Source: Flavobacterium tistrianum (GTDB taxonomy: Bacteria > Bacteroidota > Bacteroidia > Flavobacteriales > Flavobacteriaceae). From it: 64,000 nucleotides of DNA. The notes below the pieces were generated by a model that was given only the letters and a program-made list of their open reading frames with translations, was not told where the DNA came from and searched no databases. Position 1 is the stretch's first letter, and the number at the start of each line of letters is the position of its first letter. A program made the position numbers and the translations under genes. The stretch is taken from contig NZ_QJRH01000067.1 of assembly GCF_003254545.1 (NCBI RefSeq), positions 186,001-250,000 on the forward strand, given 5' to 3'. Shown piece by piece: positions 25,866-33,853 of this stretch.

Positions 25866-25928
25866 CGCCACGAATTCACGAATTATTTTTGACAATCTTT
25901 GAGACTAAAAATTCGTGAATTCGTGGCG
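25866..25928. repeat. CGCCACGAATTCACGAATT inverted repeat
   Basis: 18-bp arms identical to those at 7011, with a 27-bp spacer. Rest of the 25791-26124 gap holds the leuS terminator and the candidate ECF promoter. Confidence 0.75.
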
Positions 25929-26029
25929 AAAAATTACCCAAATCGGTTTGGAATTTTGAATTTTAGTATTGGAATTTCCCCCGTAAACATTGGGATTTGT
26001 AATTTTTTCATTAAAAATTTAAAAACTTT

Positions 26030-26055
26030 TGTAACATTTTAGTAGTTGCCGTATC
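26030..26055 (+). promoter_or_regulatory. candidate ECF-type promoter of the hydrolase-sigma operon
   Basis: TGTAAC (26030-26035) and CGTATC (26050-26055), separated by 14 bp, resemble ECF sigma -35 (AAC core) and -10 (CGT core) elements and lie 70 bp before the hydrolase ATG. No TAnnTTTG is present in the gap. Spacer slightly shorter than usual, so low confidence. Confidence 0.3.
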
Positions 26056-26124
26056 AAAAGCATGGATCCGATTTAATTAACAATTTATTGCTATTAAAAT
26101 TTTAACAACTTAAAACTATTAAAA

Positions 26125-26973
26125 ATGAAAAAGTATATCATCTTAATTATCGCATTCTTATTCTCAGCATTATGTCTAAATGTTTTTGCACAAACAAAAT
26201 CATATCCGTTTGAAGTTTTAAAAACTGGAAAAGGGAAACAATCAATAATCTTCATTCCTGGGTTTGCTTCTTCTGGAGAAGTTTGGAATGATACCAAAAC
26301 AGCATTCGAAAAAGACTTCACTTGTTATACGCTTACAATGTCAGGTTTTGCAGGAGTAAAACCACAAGCAAATCCATCATTTGAAAATTGGAAAAACGAA
26401 ATTGCAGCTTATATAAAAGACAATAAAATTGAAAAGCCAATTGTAATTGGCCACAGTATGGGAGGAGGATTAGCACTTGCTATTGCATCAGATTATCCAG
26501 AATTAATTGGAAAAATTGTGGTTGTGGATGCGCTTCCGTGTTTGGCGGCTTTGAGCGATCCATCTTTTAAATCAAAAGAAAATAATGACTGTTCGGCAAC
26601 TGTAAATCAAATGACGGGAATGAACGAAACTCAATTCTATGATATGCAGAAACAAATGATGCCAAGGCTTTTGCAAGATCAATCAAAGTTGGAAACAGTT
26701 GTAAGCTGGAGCGTAAAGTCAGACCGAAACACTTTTGGACAAATGTATTGTGATTTTTATAATACCGATTTAAGAGCGAAAATCTCACAGATAAAATGTC
26801 CATCTTTAGTTTTATTAGAATCTTATTTTATAAATTTAAAACCAGCAATTGAAACACAATATGCAAATTTGAAAACAGCCGATTTTAAATACGCTAATAA
26901 AGGCCTTCATTTTATTATGTATGATGATAAAGATTGGTATTTGGCACAATTGAATAATTTTTTAAAATCTTAA
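26125..26973 (+). CDS. exported alpha/beta hydrolase
   Basis: 282 residues. Signal peptide (1-23, IIAFLFSALCLNVFAQ). Alpha/beta hydrolase fold: oxyanion region FIPGFASSGEVW (43-54), nucleophile elbow GHSMGGG with Ser111, and His near the C-terminus in GLHFIMYDD. Probably a periplasmic esterase or lipase; substrate unknown. It ends one base before the start of the ECF sigma factor gene, so expression of the hydrolase is tied to the regulator. Confidence 0.88.
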   Translation: MKKYIILIIAFLFSALCLNVFAQTKSYPFEVLKTGKGKQSIIFIPGFASSGEVWNDTKTAFEKDFTCYTLTMSGFAGVKPQANPSFENWKNEIAAYIKDNKIEKPIVIGHSMGGGLALAIASDYPELIGKIVVVDALPCLAALSDPSFKSKENNDCSATVNQMTGMNETQFYDMQKQMMPRLLQDQSKLETVVSWSVKSDRNTFGQMYCDFYNTDLRAKISQIKCPSLVLLESYFINLKPAIETQYANLKTADFKYANKGLHFIMYDDKDWYLAQLNNFLKS

Positions 26974-26974
26974 A

Positions 26975-27448
26975 ATGGAATTCGAACAGATATATAAAAC
27001 TTATTGGGATAGAATTTTCAGGCTTTGTATGGGTTTCGTAAACGATTATGATGCCGCTCAGGATTTGGCTCAGGAAACTTTTATAATTGTCTGGCAGAAA
27101 CTGGAAACCTTCAGAAATGAATCTTCTATTGGAACGTGGATTTTCAGAATCGCTTCCAATAATTGCCTGAGGCAGATAGAAAAGCAGAAACGTTTTCCAA
27201 AATCTGAACTTCCTGTTCATCTTTCTGAAGAAAAACAAACCTCATTAGAACCTCAGATTCAATTCTTGTATAAATGTATTGCCGAGCTTCCAGAAACCGA
27301 TCGTATTATTATTTCGTTAGAATTAGAGGATATCAAACAAAATGAAATTGCCAAAATCGTCGGACTTTCTGAAGCCAATGTTAGAGTGAAAATTCACAGA
27401 ATAAAAGAAAAACTGACTCAAAAATTTAAAGAAAATGGACAACGATAA
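26975..27448 (+). CDS. ECF-family RNA polymerase sigma factor
   Basis: 157 residues with only sigma regions 2 and 4. Region 2: FEQIYKTYWDRIFRLCMGFVNDYDAAQDLAQETFIIVWQKL (about 2-45); region 4: ELPETDRIIISLELEDIKQNEIAKIVGLSEANVRVKIHRIKEKL (about 103-148), a clear helix-turn-helix. It is the second gene of the hydrolase operon and overlaps the next gene by 14 bp. That partner should be its anti-sigma factor by position. Confidence 0.93.
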   Translation: MEFEQIYKTYWDRIFRLCMGFVNDYDAAQDLAQETFIIVWQKLETFRNESSIGTWIFRIASNNCLRQIEKQKRFPKSELPVHLSEEKQTSLEPQIQFLYKCIAELPETDRIIISLELEDIKQNEIAKIVGLSEANVRVKIHRIKEKLTQKFKENGQR

Positions 27449-28031
27449 TAATATAGATTTTAAAGATTTATGGAAAAAACAATCCGTAAGTCAGCCAGAT
27501 ATGACCGATTTGCTGGCACGAATAAATAAGTTTAAAAAAACTGGACTGCGTTGTTTATGGATTACCAATATTCTGCTTTTAGCAACCAGCGCCTTCATTG
27601 CTTTTGTTTGGTTTTATTATCAGCCACAATTTATTTCGACTAAAATCGGAATTGTTTTGGTGATTTTGGCAATGGTGATTTATTTAATGGTCTACAACAA
27701 ACTATTAGGCAATTATAAAAATATAGAAGCAAATCAAACCAATCAGGAGTATTTGCAAAACTTAATTTTAATTAAAAAGAAACAAAACTTCATGCAGACG
27801 AAACTGATGACTTTATATTTTGTTTTGTTAACGGTTGGAATTTGTTTGTATATGTATGAATATGCAAGCAGGATGGCAGCTTGGATGGCGATTTTAACTT
27901 ATGGAATCACATTGTTCTGGATGTTGTTTAACTGGTTGTATATTCATCCAAAACAAACCAAAAAACAGCAAGAAAAAATAAATAGTCTAATTGAAAAATT
28001 TGAAGAAGTTAATCATCAATTAGAGTTATAA
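27435..28031 (+). CDS. four-TM membrane protein, probable anti-sigma factor by position
   Basis: 198 residues. A cytoplasmic N-terminus (1-36, DFKDLWKKQSVSQPDMTDLL) is followed by four hydrophobic segments (about 40-58, 66-84, 119-137, 148-165) and a charged C-terminal helix (170-198). No zinc-binding HxxxCxxC motif, so it is not a classical ZAS anti-sigma. The 14-bp overlap with the ECF sigma gene is the usual arrangement for sigma/anti-sigma pairs, which is the main argument; no homology is claimed. Followed by a perfect-palindrome terminator. Confidence 0.72.
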   Translation: MDNDNNIDFKDLWKKQSVSQPDMTDLLARINKFKKTGLRCLWITNILLLATSAFIAFVWFYYQPQFISTKIGIVLVILAMVIYLMVYNKLLGNYKNIEANQTNQEYLQNLILIKKKQNFMQTKLMTLYFVLLTVGICLYMYEYASRMAAWMAILTYGITLFWMLFNWLYIHPKQTKKQQEKINSLIEKFEEVNHQLEL

Positions 28032-28036
28032 AAAAG

Positions 28037-28062
28037 AAGCTTCGCAATTGCGAAGCTTTCTT
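28037..28062 (+). terminator. terminator of the hydrolase-sigma operon
   Basis: Perfect palindrome from AAGCTTCGCAA to its complement (28037-28058) directly after the stop, followed by TCTTTT. Confidence 0.75.
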
Positions 28063-28102
28063 TTACCAAAAACAAAAATCTAAAATTTTAAATTTCTATA
28101 AA

Positions 28103-28501
28103 CTATTGTCCGAAAACGTAAGGTGTAAGAGATAATACAATTATTCCATCACTATTTGCTGTAGCAGTCAATTCATTCTCTAGTTTTCCTCCAATGTAAA
28201 TTTTTCCAGTTAATGTTTGTCCAGCAACTCCACCGTATCCACCAGCGCTTAATGAAGCTCCCATAGATTTTGCTTCTGCAGTGAACTCTTTAGTCCATGG
28301 AAGTTTAGTAAGATCTTCATTCAATGCGTTACCGCCTTTTTCAAAATAGGTAACAGATGTTGTTCCTGAATAGTTTCCTGTTATCTCATATTTAACGTCT
28401 CTTGAGTTATTTCCTCCTTTATTATCATCATCACTGCTGCAAGAAACTGCTGTAAAAGCAAGAGTCATTACAATTGCTAAGGTTTTCAAAATTGATTTCA
28501 T
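28103..28501 (-). CDS. small lipoprotein of unknown function
   Basis: 132 residues. Lipoprotein signal peptide with lipobox (FTAVSCSSDDDNKGG, Cys at about 21) followed by the acidic/Ser linker often seen on surface-exposed Flavobacterium lipoproteins. The remainder is a compact 100-residue domain of beta-strand character (YEITGNYSGTTSVTYFE; GKIYIGGKLENELTATA). No family recognised. It is divergent from the TPR histidine kinase gene and its promoter sits next to a palindromic operator, so it is a likely target of that system. Confidence 0.8.
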   Translation of the reverse strand: MKSILKTLAIVMTLAFTAVSCSSDDDNKGGNNSRDVKYEITGNYSGTTSVTYFEKGGNALNEDLTKLPWTKEFTAEAKSMGASLSAGGYGGVAGQTLTGKIYIGGKLENELTATANSDGIIVLSLTPYVFGQ

Positions 28502-28535
28502 AGTATATATTTTTAATTAATAGTAAGATCTACAA

Positions 28536-28563
28536 CAAAATTAGACCCTTACCTACGAGACAA
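28536..28563 (-). promoter_or_regulatory. promoter of the 28.1-kb lipoprotein gene
   Basis: Reverse strand: TTG (28563-28561), 17-bp spacer, TAATTTTG (28543-28536); both elements exact. A TACCTGATA half-site (28567-28575) ends just upstream of the -33. Confidence 0.65.
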
Positions 28564-28566
28564 CAA

Positions 28567-28607
28567 TACCTGATAAAGTGTATTTTTTATTACCTGATAT
28601 CAGGTAA
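28567..28607. promoter_or_regulatory. operator: TACCTGATA half-site plus 18-bp palindrome
   Basis: Perfect palindrome TTACCTGATATCAGGTAA at 28590-28607, with a further TACCTGATA at 28567-28575. It lies between divergent promoters: immediately upstream of the lipoprotein -33 and 17 bp upstream of the kinase -33. This is the arrangement of an activator or dual regulator; the neighbouring NarL-type regulator is the obvious candidate binder (inference). Confidence 0.6.
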
Positions 28608-28624
28608 AAGCAAGCAATTTCTTT

Positions 28625-28653
28625 TTGAAAGTCATTAAGCTTTAATAACTTTG
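28625..28653 (+). promoter_or_regulatory. promoter of the TPR histidine kinase gene
   Basis: TTG (28625-28627), 18-bp spacer, TAACTTTG (28646-28653); exact consensus, 16 bp before the ATG at 28670. Confidence 0.65.
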
Positions 28654-28669
28654 GGTAAATGCCACATTT

Positions 28670-30682
28670 ATGAAGAAACTCTACGCCTTTTTATTTTTTT
28701 TGTTTTTCACTGCAATTTCCAATTCACAAGTAATTCTTTCCTTAGATGATGATACTGTTTATATTGACAGTATTGTTAAAATCACAAAAAACACAAAATC
28801 TGATAGTGTCAAAAGTTTGAATAGTTTCAGATTGTCAAAACTGTTTTTGATGGCGCAGGATGCAAAAAAGTCTAAAGAATATTTGGAACAGGCAAATAAG
28901 CTTAAAGCCAAATTTCCTTTTCTAAAAGATGCTTCTATTTTCTATAATGCCTATAATTTTATAGAAAAGGGCGATTTGGAAGGTTTTGAAAAAGCTTTAC
29001 TAGAAGCCAATTCTAAACTTAAAAAATACCGTAATAAAGAAGCTTATAAACTTCGTGCTGTCATACTTCAGAATTATGGAATTATGCAACAGCGCAAGAA
29101 CAACGAAAACGCTTATATGAAATTGCTGGTTAATGAGGCTATTCCGATTGCTAAAAGAAGTGGCGATTACGAATTGATCAGTGCGTTAAATAAAGCAGTT
29201 GCCATTATTTTTATGAATAATGATGAACGCGAAAAAGCAGCTGAATATCTAGATCAAGCGCAGAAATATATCGAGAGTGCTACCAAAAAATCTGCAACTT
29301 TAGCAGAGTCTAAGATGGAAACGTATATTATAAATGCGGAAAATTTAGTTGAGCTGAAACATTTTTATGACGCTAAAGAAATTCTGGATAAAGCTTATGA
29401 GACTTTAGAAAAATATCCTGAATCCAATTTGAATGATTCTTATTTTTATTCGGAAGGGCTTTATTATGCGAAACAGAACAAACACAAAGAAGCACTAGTG
29501 AGTTTTGAAAAAGGAATAAAATCGGCAGAAAACCATCAAAATGCCATTGCAGTAAACCGATTGAAATTTGCAGAATATGAAGTGCTTTTTAAACTGAAAA
29601 ATTACGATAAAGCTAAAAGCAATTTAGAATATCTAATTGCAAAAACACCTTTTATTGTAGATAAAAAAAATTATTACAAAGAGCTGTCTAAAGTTTATAA
29701 TGCGACAAAAGAATATCCGAAAGCTTATTATTATTCGAATAAATACAATGTTATAAACGATAGTTTAAACGATGCTAAACTGAAAACGGAAATTGTTGAG
29801 CTTGAAGCAAAATATAAAAAAGCCGAAAGTGAAAAGAAAATTGGTTTGCTGCAGTCGGAGAATGAAAAAGCAGTTTTGCAGGTTAATAATAACCGTTTGA
29901 ATATGTTGCTTTTCGCAGTGCTTTCGTTTGTTTTGTTTTTGACAGTTTTGTTTTTGTGGAGCTGGAATAACTATCAGAAAAAAATAAGTTTTCAAAAAGA
30001 AGTCAATCACAAACAAGAACTTGAAGCATTAGAAAATCAGCAGAAATTATCTGTTTCAAACGCTTTGATTGAAGGGGAAGAAATTGAACGTAAAAGAATT
30101 GCCAGAGATCTTCACGACGGACTTGGAAGTATGCTTTCTGGTCTTAAAATGCATTTGAATCTTGCTGATCGCGAGAATAAAGAAAATGCGCCCAACATTA
30201 ATGGTTTATTAAATGATTCGATAAAAGAACTTCGCAATATTTCTCAGAATCTAATGCCCGAAAGTTTAATGAAATTGGGTCTAGAGCATGCGCTTAGAGA
30301 TTTGTGCGCTTCGCATTCAACGACCGAAACCACAATCGAATTTCAGTATTTGATTAAAAAGACAACCTTGCCACAGCATTTTAAAATCATGATTTTCAGA
30401 ATTATTCAAGAACTTTTGAATAATTCTTTAAAATATGCCAAAGCATCGCAGATTTTAGTTTCCTGTTCGCAAAATAAAGATGTGTTTTTTATTACAGTAG
30501 AGGATAATGGAATTGGCTTTAATGTAGAATATGCTGAAAAAAGGGACGGAATGGGCTTGCGGAATATTAAAAACCGCGTGGCTTTTTTGAATGGAAAAAT
30601 AGAAATTGATTCGGTTCTGGATAAAGGAACTTCAACTTATATCGAATTAAAATATAACCCAAATCATGATTATGAAGTATAA
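28670..30682 (+). CDS. TPR-containing NarX-type sensor histidine kinase
   Basis: 670 residues. Signal peptide (1-19), an exported helical region with TPR-like repeats (about 45-375), a TM segment (about 408-428, LLFAVLSFVLFLTVLFLW), a coiled linker, then HisKA_3 (ERKRIARDLHDGLGSMLSGL, H482) and an HATPase with N box RIIQELLNNSLKYA and DNGIGFNVE. This is the family in which periplasmic TPRs sense a ligand or protein. The 3' end overlaps the LuxR regulator gene, so they form one operon. Divergent from a lipoprotein gene with a shared operator. Confidence 0.92.
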   Translation: MKKLYAFLFFLFFTAISNSQVILSLDDDTVYIDSIVKITKNTKSDSVKSLNSFRLSKLFLMAQDAKKSKEYLEQANKLKAKFPFLKDASIFYNAYNFIEKGDLEGFEKALLEANSKLKKYRNKEAYKLRAVILQNYGIMQQRKNNENAYMKLLVNEAIPIAKRSGDYELISALNKAVAIIFMNNDEREKAAEYLDQAQKYIESATKKSATLAESKMETYIINAENLVELKHFYDAKEILDKAYETLEKYPESNLNDSYFYSEGLYYAKQNKHKEALVSFEKGIKSAENHQNAIAVNRLKFAEYEVLFKLKNYDKAKSNLEYLIAKTPFIVDKKNYYKELSKVYNATKEYPKAYYYSNKYNVINDSLNDAKLKTEIVELEAKYKKAESEKKIGLLQSENEKAVLQVNNNRLNMLLFAVLSFVLFLTVLFLWSWNNYQKKISFQKEVNHKQELEALENQQKLSVSNALIEGEEIERKRIARDLHDGLGSMLSGLKMHLNLADRENKENAPNINGLLNDSIKELRNISQNLMPESLMKLGLEHALRDLCASHSTTETTIEFQYLIKKTTLPQHFKIMIFRIIQELLNNSLKYAKASQILVSCSQNKDVFFITVEDNGIGFNVEYAEKRDGMGLRNIKNRVAFLNGKIEIDSVLDKGTSTYIELKYNPNHDYEV

Positions 30683-31301
30683 AACGGTAATAGTAGACGA
30701 TCATCCGATTGTGATTTCTGGAATTTCAGGTTTGCTTTCAGATTTAGATAATATAGAAATTGTCGAAAAATTCGAATCGGGAATTGCACTTTTAGATTAT
30801 ATAGAAGACAATAAAGTCGACTTGATTTTAATGGATATTTTTCTTCCTGTAATAAATGGAGTTGATCTATGTAAAACCATCAAGCAAAAGCATCCTAAAA
30901 TTGTAATTATAGGTATGAGCAGCCAATCTGAAAGAAGTTTGGTGATGCAATTTATTCAGAATGGCGGAAACGGATATATTCTGAAAAACGCTTCTTTTGA
31001 TGAGTTTAAAGAATGTATTTATAAAGCTATTGATGGCGAAATTGTTTTTAGCGAAGAAGTGAAAACCATAATTAGCCAGCCTTTGTCTGAAGATTTAGAA
31101 AGAATTCCAGGGTTAAGCCGAAGAGAGCGCGATATTGCATTATTGCTTTCGCAAGGAAAATCGACTCAAGAAATCGCCGATGATTTGTTTTTGAGCTTTC
31201 TAACCGTTCAAACACACCGACGCAATATTCTTCAGAAGTATAAAATGAAAAATGTGGCAGAATTGATTGCCTTTTTGCTTAAAAACAACATGTTGAATTA
31301 A
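30666..31301 (+). CDS. NarL/LuxR-type response regulator
   Basis: 211 residues from 30666, or 209 if translation starts at the second Met (30672), which the family alignment of MKYKTVIVDDHP favours slightly. Receiver domain with D57 (DLILMDIFLP) and a C-terminal GerE/LuxR helix-turn-helix (LSRRERDIALLLSQGKSTQEIA ... TVQTHRRNIL). Overlaps the kinase by 11-17 bp. Probable binder of the palindrome at 28590; that is inference from position. Confidence 0.92.
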   Translation: MIMKYKTVIVDDHPIVISGISGLLSDLDNIEIVEKFESGIALLDYIEDNKVDLILMDIFLPVINGVDLCKTIKQKHPKIVIIGMSSQSERSLVMQFIQNGGNGYILKNASFDEFKECIYKAIDGEIVFSEEVKTIISQPLSEDLERIPGLSRRERDIALLLSQGKSTQEIADDLFLSFLTVQTHRRNILQKYKMKNVAELIAFLLKNNMLN

Positions 31302-31404
31302 GTCAAAAGTGGTAAAAAAATGTCAAAATGGCATTTTGTTAAAATGGTTCGCATTTTGCAGTTTGTTTTGTAAATTTAAAAATCAATCTAAAAACACAAA
31401 AAAA

Positions 31405-32091
31405 ATGGGATCAGGATATTTAATTATTGCTGGAGCTATAATGTTGTTCAGCTGGCTAGTAAGTTCGCAGCTGAAGAGCAAATTTGAATTGTATTCGAAG
31501 TTGCAATTAAGAAACGGAATGAGCGGACGTGAAATTGCTGAAAAAATGCTTGCCGATAACGGAATTACAGATGTTCGTGTTATTTCAACGCCAGGTCAGT
31601 TAACAGATCATTATAATCCATCAGATAAAACAGTAAACTTAAGCGAAGCAGTTTATAATCATCGTAACGCGGCAGCGGCGGCTGTTGCAGCACACGAATG
31701 CGGTCACGCAGTGCAGCATGCAATTGGTTACGAGTGGCTGACGATGCGTTCTAAATTGGTGCCGATTGTAAGCGTGGCTTCTAATTTTGTACAATGGATT
31801 TTGATTGCAGGAATTCTAATGATTAAAGTTTTTCCAGGTTTATTATTAATAGGAATCATCATTTTCGCGGCTACAACTTTGTTTTCAATTATTACACTTC
31901 CGGTAGAATATGATGCTAGTAACCGTGCGTTGGCTTGGTTAGAAAATAAGCATATGCTGACGCAAGAAGAACAAGCAGGAGCAAAAGATGCTTTAAAATG
32001 GGCAGCAAGAACTTATGTGGTAGCAGCAATTGGTTCTATTGCAACGTTGCTGTACTATATATCAATTTATTCTGGAAGTAGAAGGAACTAA
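31405..32091 (+). CDS. zinc metallopeptidase (YugP/PF04298 family), membrane-anchored
   Basis: 228 residues from the ATG at 31405; the open frame extends 96 bp upstream through non-coding-like sequence after the regulator stop. N-terminal TM (about 4-20), then an extracytoplasmic or cytoplasmic peptidase domain with HECGH (zinc site) in AAVAAHECGHAVQHAIGYEW, and three further hydrophobic segments (about 120-145, 150-172, 200-218). Same layout as B. subtilis YugP. Function unclear. Downstream hairpin at 32133. Confidence 0.88.
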   Translation: MGSGYLIIAGAIMLFSWLVSSQLKSKFELYSKLQLRNGMSGREIAEKMLADNGITDVRVISTPGQLTDHYNPSDKTVNLSEAVYNHRNAAAAAVAAHECGHAVQHAIGYEWLTMRSKLVPIVSVASNFVQWILIAGILMIKVFPGLLLIGIIIFAATTLFSIITLPVEYDASNRALAWLENKHMLTQEEQAGAKDALKWAARTYVVAAIGSIATLLYYISIYSGSRRN

Positions 32092-32132
32092 TTAGTTAAT
32101 TGAGATAATTAGTCAATTAGATAATTTATTGC

Positions 32133-32166
32133 AAACCCGACAGTTTTTTAAAATCTGTCGGGTTTT
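32133..32166 (+). terminator. terminator, CCCGACAG family
   Basis: AAACCCGACAG ... CTGTCGGGTTTTG hairpin followed by T-rich sequence, 42 bp after the peptidase stop. Third member of the hairpin family seen at 3005 and 3758. Confidence 0.7.
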
Positions 32167-32182
32167 GTTTTTTTATTAAGTT

Positions 32183-32248
32183 GTCAGGCTGAGCGGAGTC
32201 GAAGCCTTTATAGGTAATTAAGCCCTTTGACTTCACTCAGGATAACAG
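32183..32248. repeat. GAGCGGAGTCGAAG repeat with inverted partner
   Basis: GTCAGGCTGAGCGGAGTCGAAGCC and, 20 bp later, its diverged complement (TTTGACTTCACTCAGGATAAC). Resembles the dispersed CTGAGCGAAGTCGAAG element known from many Bacteroidota genomes; related copy at 21535. Confidence 0.65.
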
Positions 32249-32293
32249 CTAACATAAAATTATCTAATTTTCAAATTGGCACATTATCTAATT

Positions 32294-32764
32294 CTAAAGC
32301 TGTATTTGCCTATCAATCTGCTGATCTAATGAGATGAACGTTTCAGTTCTCGAAACTCCTTCAATGGCTTGGATTTTATTATTCAAAAGTTGCATTAAAT
32401 GTTCATTGTCACGACAGATAATTTTAATTAAAACCGACCAGTTTCCTGTAGTATAATGGCATTCTAAAACTTCTGGGATTTTTCTAAGTTCTTTTACGGC
32501 TTCAGAGTTTCTTGAAGCTTTATCTAGATAAACTCCAACAAATGCCATTGTATTATATCCCAAAACTTTTGGGTTTACAGTAAATTTAGATCCAGAAATA
32601 ACACCAGATTGTTCTAGCTTTTTTAATCTCTGGTGGATTGCGGCGCCTGAAATTCCTATTTTATTAGCAATTTGCAAGATTGGTTTTCGGGCATCGTCCA
32701 TGAGATAGCGAAGTATTTCTTTGTCGATTCCGTCAATTTCAATTAAAAGGGAGTTGATTTTCAT
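32294..32764 (-). CDS. Lrp/AsnC-family transcriptional regulator
   Basis: 156 residues. N-terminal winged helix-turn-helix (about 10-60: LLIEIDGIDKEILRYLMDDARKPILQIANKIGISGAAIHQRLKKLEQSGVI) and C-terminal RAM/ligand domain (about 75-150) containing YTTGNWSVLIKI. Members bind amino acids and control amino-acid metabolism. Target here unknown; it is monocistronic with a TACATTTG -7 upstream. Confidence 0.93.
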   Translation of the reverse strand: MKINSLLIEIDGIDKEILRYLMDDARKPILQIANKIGISGAAIHQRLKKLEQSGVISGSKFTVNPKVLGYNTMAFVGVYLDKASRNSEAVKELRKIPEVLECHYTTGNWSVLIKIICRDNEHLMQLLNNKIQAIEGVSRTETFISLDQQIDRQIQL

Positions 32765-33021
32765 AACTTATAATTTGAAACTATTTTTAAGATTTGGGTT
32801 ATCAATAGAAATCAAATGTAGTCAAAATGCTGTAGAAATGGAAATTCCAATATTGAAATCCCAAATCCCAAATCCCAAACTTCAAATTGCTTCACCTGTT
32901 CGTTATCGCTCAAGTTCGTTTTTAAACATAGCTCGTGGTTTCAACCACTGGAGACGTATTGATATGCGTTGTGTTCCCATGGTTGAAACCACGGGAAACG
33001 TATCGAATAAATCATAAAAAC
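32765..33021. other. intergenic region upstream of the Lrp gene, repeats only
   Basis: Contains the Lrp -7 element (TACATTTG on the minus strand, 32813-32820), AAATCCCAAATCCC runs (32850-32885) and the GTGGTTTCAACCAC palindrome pair listed separately. No open reading frame worth reporting. Confidence 0.5.
32934..32994. repeat. CGTGGTTTCAACCACTGG inverted repeat
   Basis: Arms CGTGGTTTCAACCACTGG and CCATGGTTGAAACCACGG (17 of 18 complementary) around a 25-bp loop rich in GCG/CGT. More G+C than the surroundings; REP-type element. Confidence 0.7.
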
Positions 33022-33065
33022 AAAAATTCCAAATTTCAAGCGATTAACTTGGAATTTGGAATTTT
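33022..33065 (-). terminator. probable hemD terminator
   Basis: AAAATTCCAAATT ... AATTTGGAATTTT inverted repeat 25 bp past the hemD stop on the minus strand, A/T-rich both sides. Confidence 0.5.
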
Positions 33066-33089
33066 AAAAATTGTATATTTTAAAAAGGA

Positions 33090-33839
33090 TTATTTCCCTT
33101 TGTTTGCTTCTGCAACGTATTTTTCTAAAGCCATTGTCATAGAAGGCGTTTCAGGAGTTGGAGCAAGAATATCAATTCTTAAACCATGATCCAAAGCCTC
33201 TTTTTGAGTTGTGCTTCCGAATACGGCGATTCTGGTGTCGTTTTGTTTAAAATCTGGGAAATTTTTAAACAATGATTTAATTCCTGTCGGACTGAAAAAA
33301 GCTAAGACATCATAATAAACATCTGCTAAATCAGATAAATCACTCATTACAGTTCTGTAGAAAATTGCTTGTGCCCAATCTACTTTTAAACCGTTTAATG
33401 TAACAGGAGCATCTGCATTTAATTGGTCAGATGCAGGAAGTAAAAACTTCTCATCTTTGTACTTCTTAATTAGCGGAGATAAATCTGCAAAATCTTTTGC
33501 TCCAACGTAAATCTTACGTTTTCTGTACACAACATACTTTTGAAGGTAAAACGCAACAGCCTCAGATTGACAAAAATACTTCAACCCTTCAGGAACTTTG
33601 TAACGCATTTCATCAGCCACTCTAAAAAAATGATCTACAGCATTTCTACTTGTTAAAATGATCGCAGTGTAATGATTAAGATCGATTTTTTGTAATCGAA
33701 TCTCTTTTGCGCTAACCCCTTCTACATGAATAAATGGTCTGAAATCAATTTTTATTTTGTGTTTTTGTTGGAGCTCAAAGTAAGGAGAATTCTCCACTTT
33801 AGGTTCAGGCTGTGACACCAAAATTGTTTTCACTTTCAT
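33090..33839 (-). CDS. hemD: uroporphyrinogen-III synthase (HemD)
   Basis: 249 residues from the ATG at 33839 (MKVKTILVSQPEP); an upstream in-frame ATG at 33878 would overlap the preceding gene and add 13 unconserved residues. HemD cyclises hydroxymethylbilane to uroporphyrinogen III in heme synthesis. Family features: N-terminal VSQPEP, FFRVADE and YKDEKFLLPASDQLN, and C-terminal AFFSPTGIKSLFKNF ... IAVFGSTTQKEALDHGL. HemD is poorly conserved, so the call rests on fold-level similarity and on the usual DUF4271-hemD neighbourhood in Flavobacteria. Confidence 0.87.
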   Translation of the reverse strand: MKVKTILVSQPEPKVENSPYFELQQKHKIKIDFRPFIHVEGVSAKEIRLQKIDLNHYTAIILTSRNAVDHFFRVADEMRYKVPEGLKYFCQSEAVAFYLQKYVVYRKRKIYVGAKDFADLSPLIKKYKDEKFLLPASDQLNADAPVTLNGLKVDWAQAIFYRTVMSDLSDLADVYYDVLAFFSPTGIKSLFKNFPDFKQNDTRIAVFGSTTQKEALDHGLRIDILAPTPETPSMTMALEKYVAEANKGK

Positions 33840-33853
33840 ATTATAAATATTTT

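Noticed and set aside
32721-33189. Two overlapping plus-strand frames upstream of the Lrp gene
   Set aside because: They cross an inverted repeat and the 3' end of hemD on the other strand; typical antisense or repeat artefacts.
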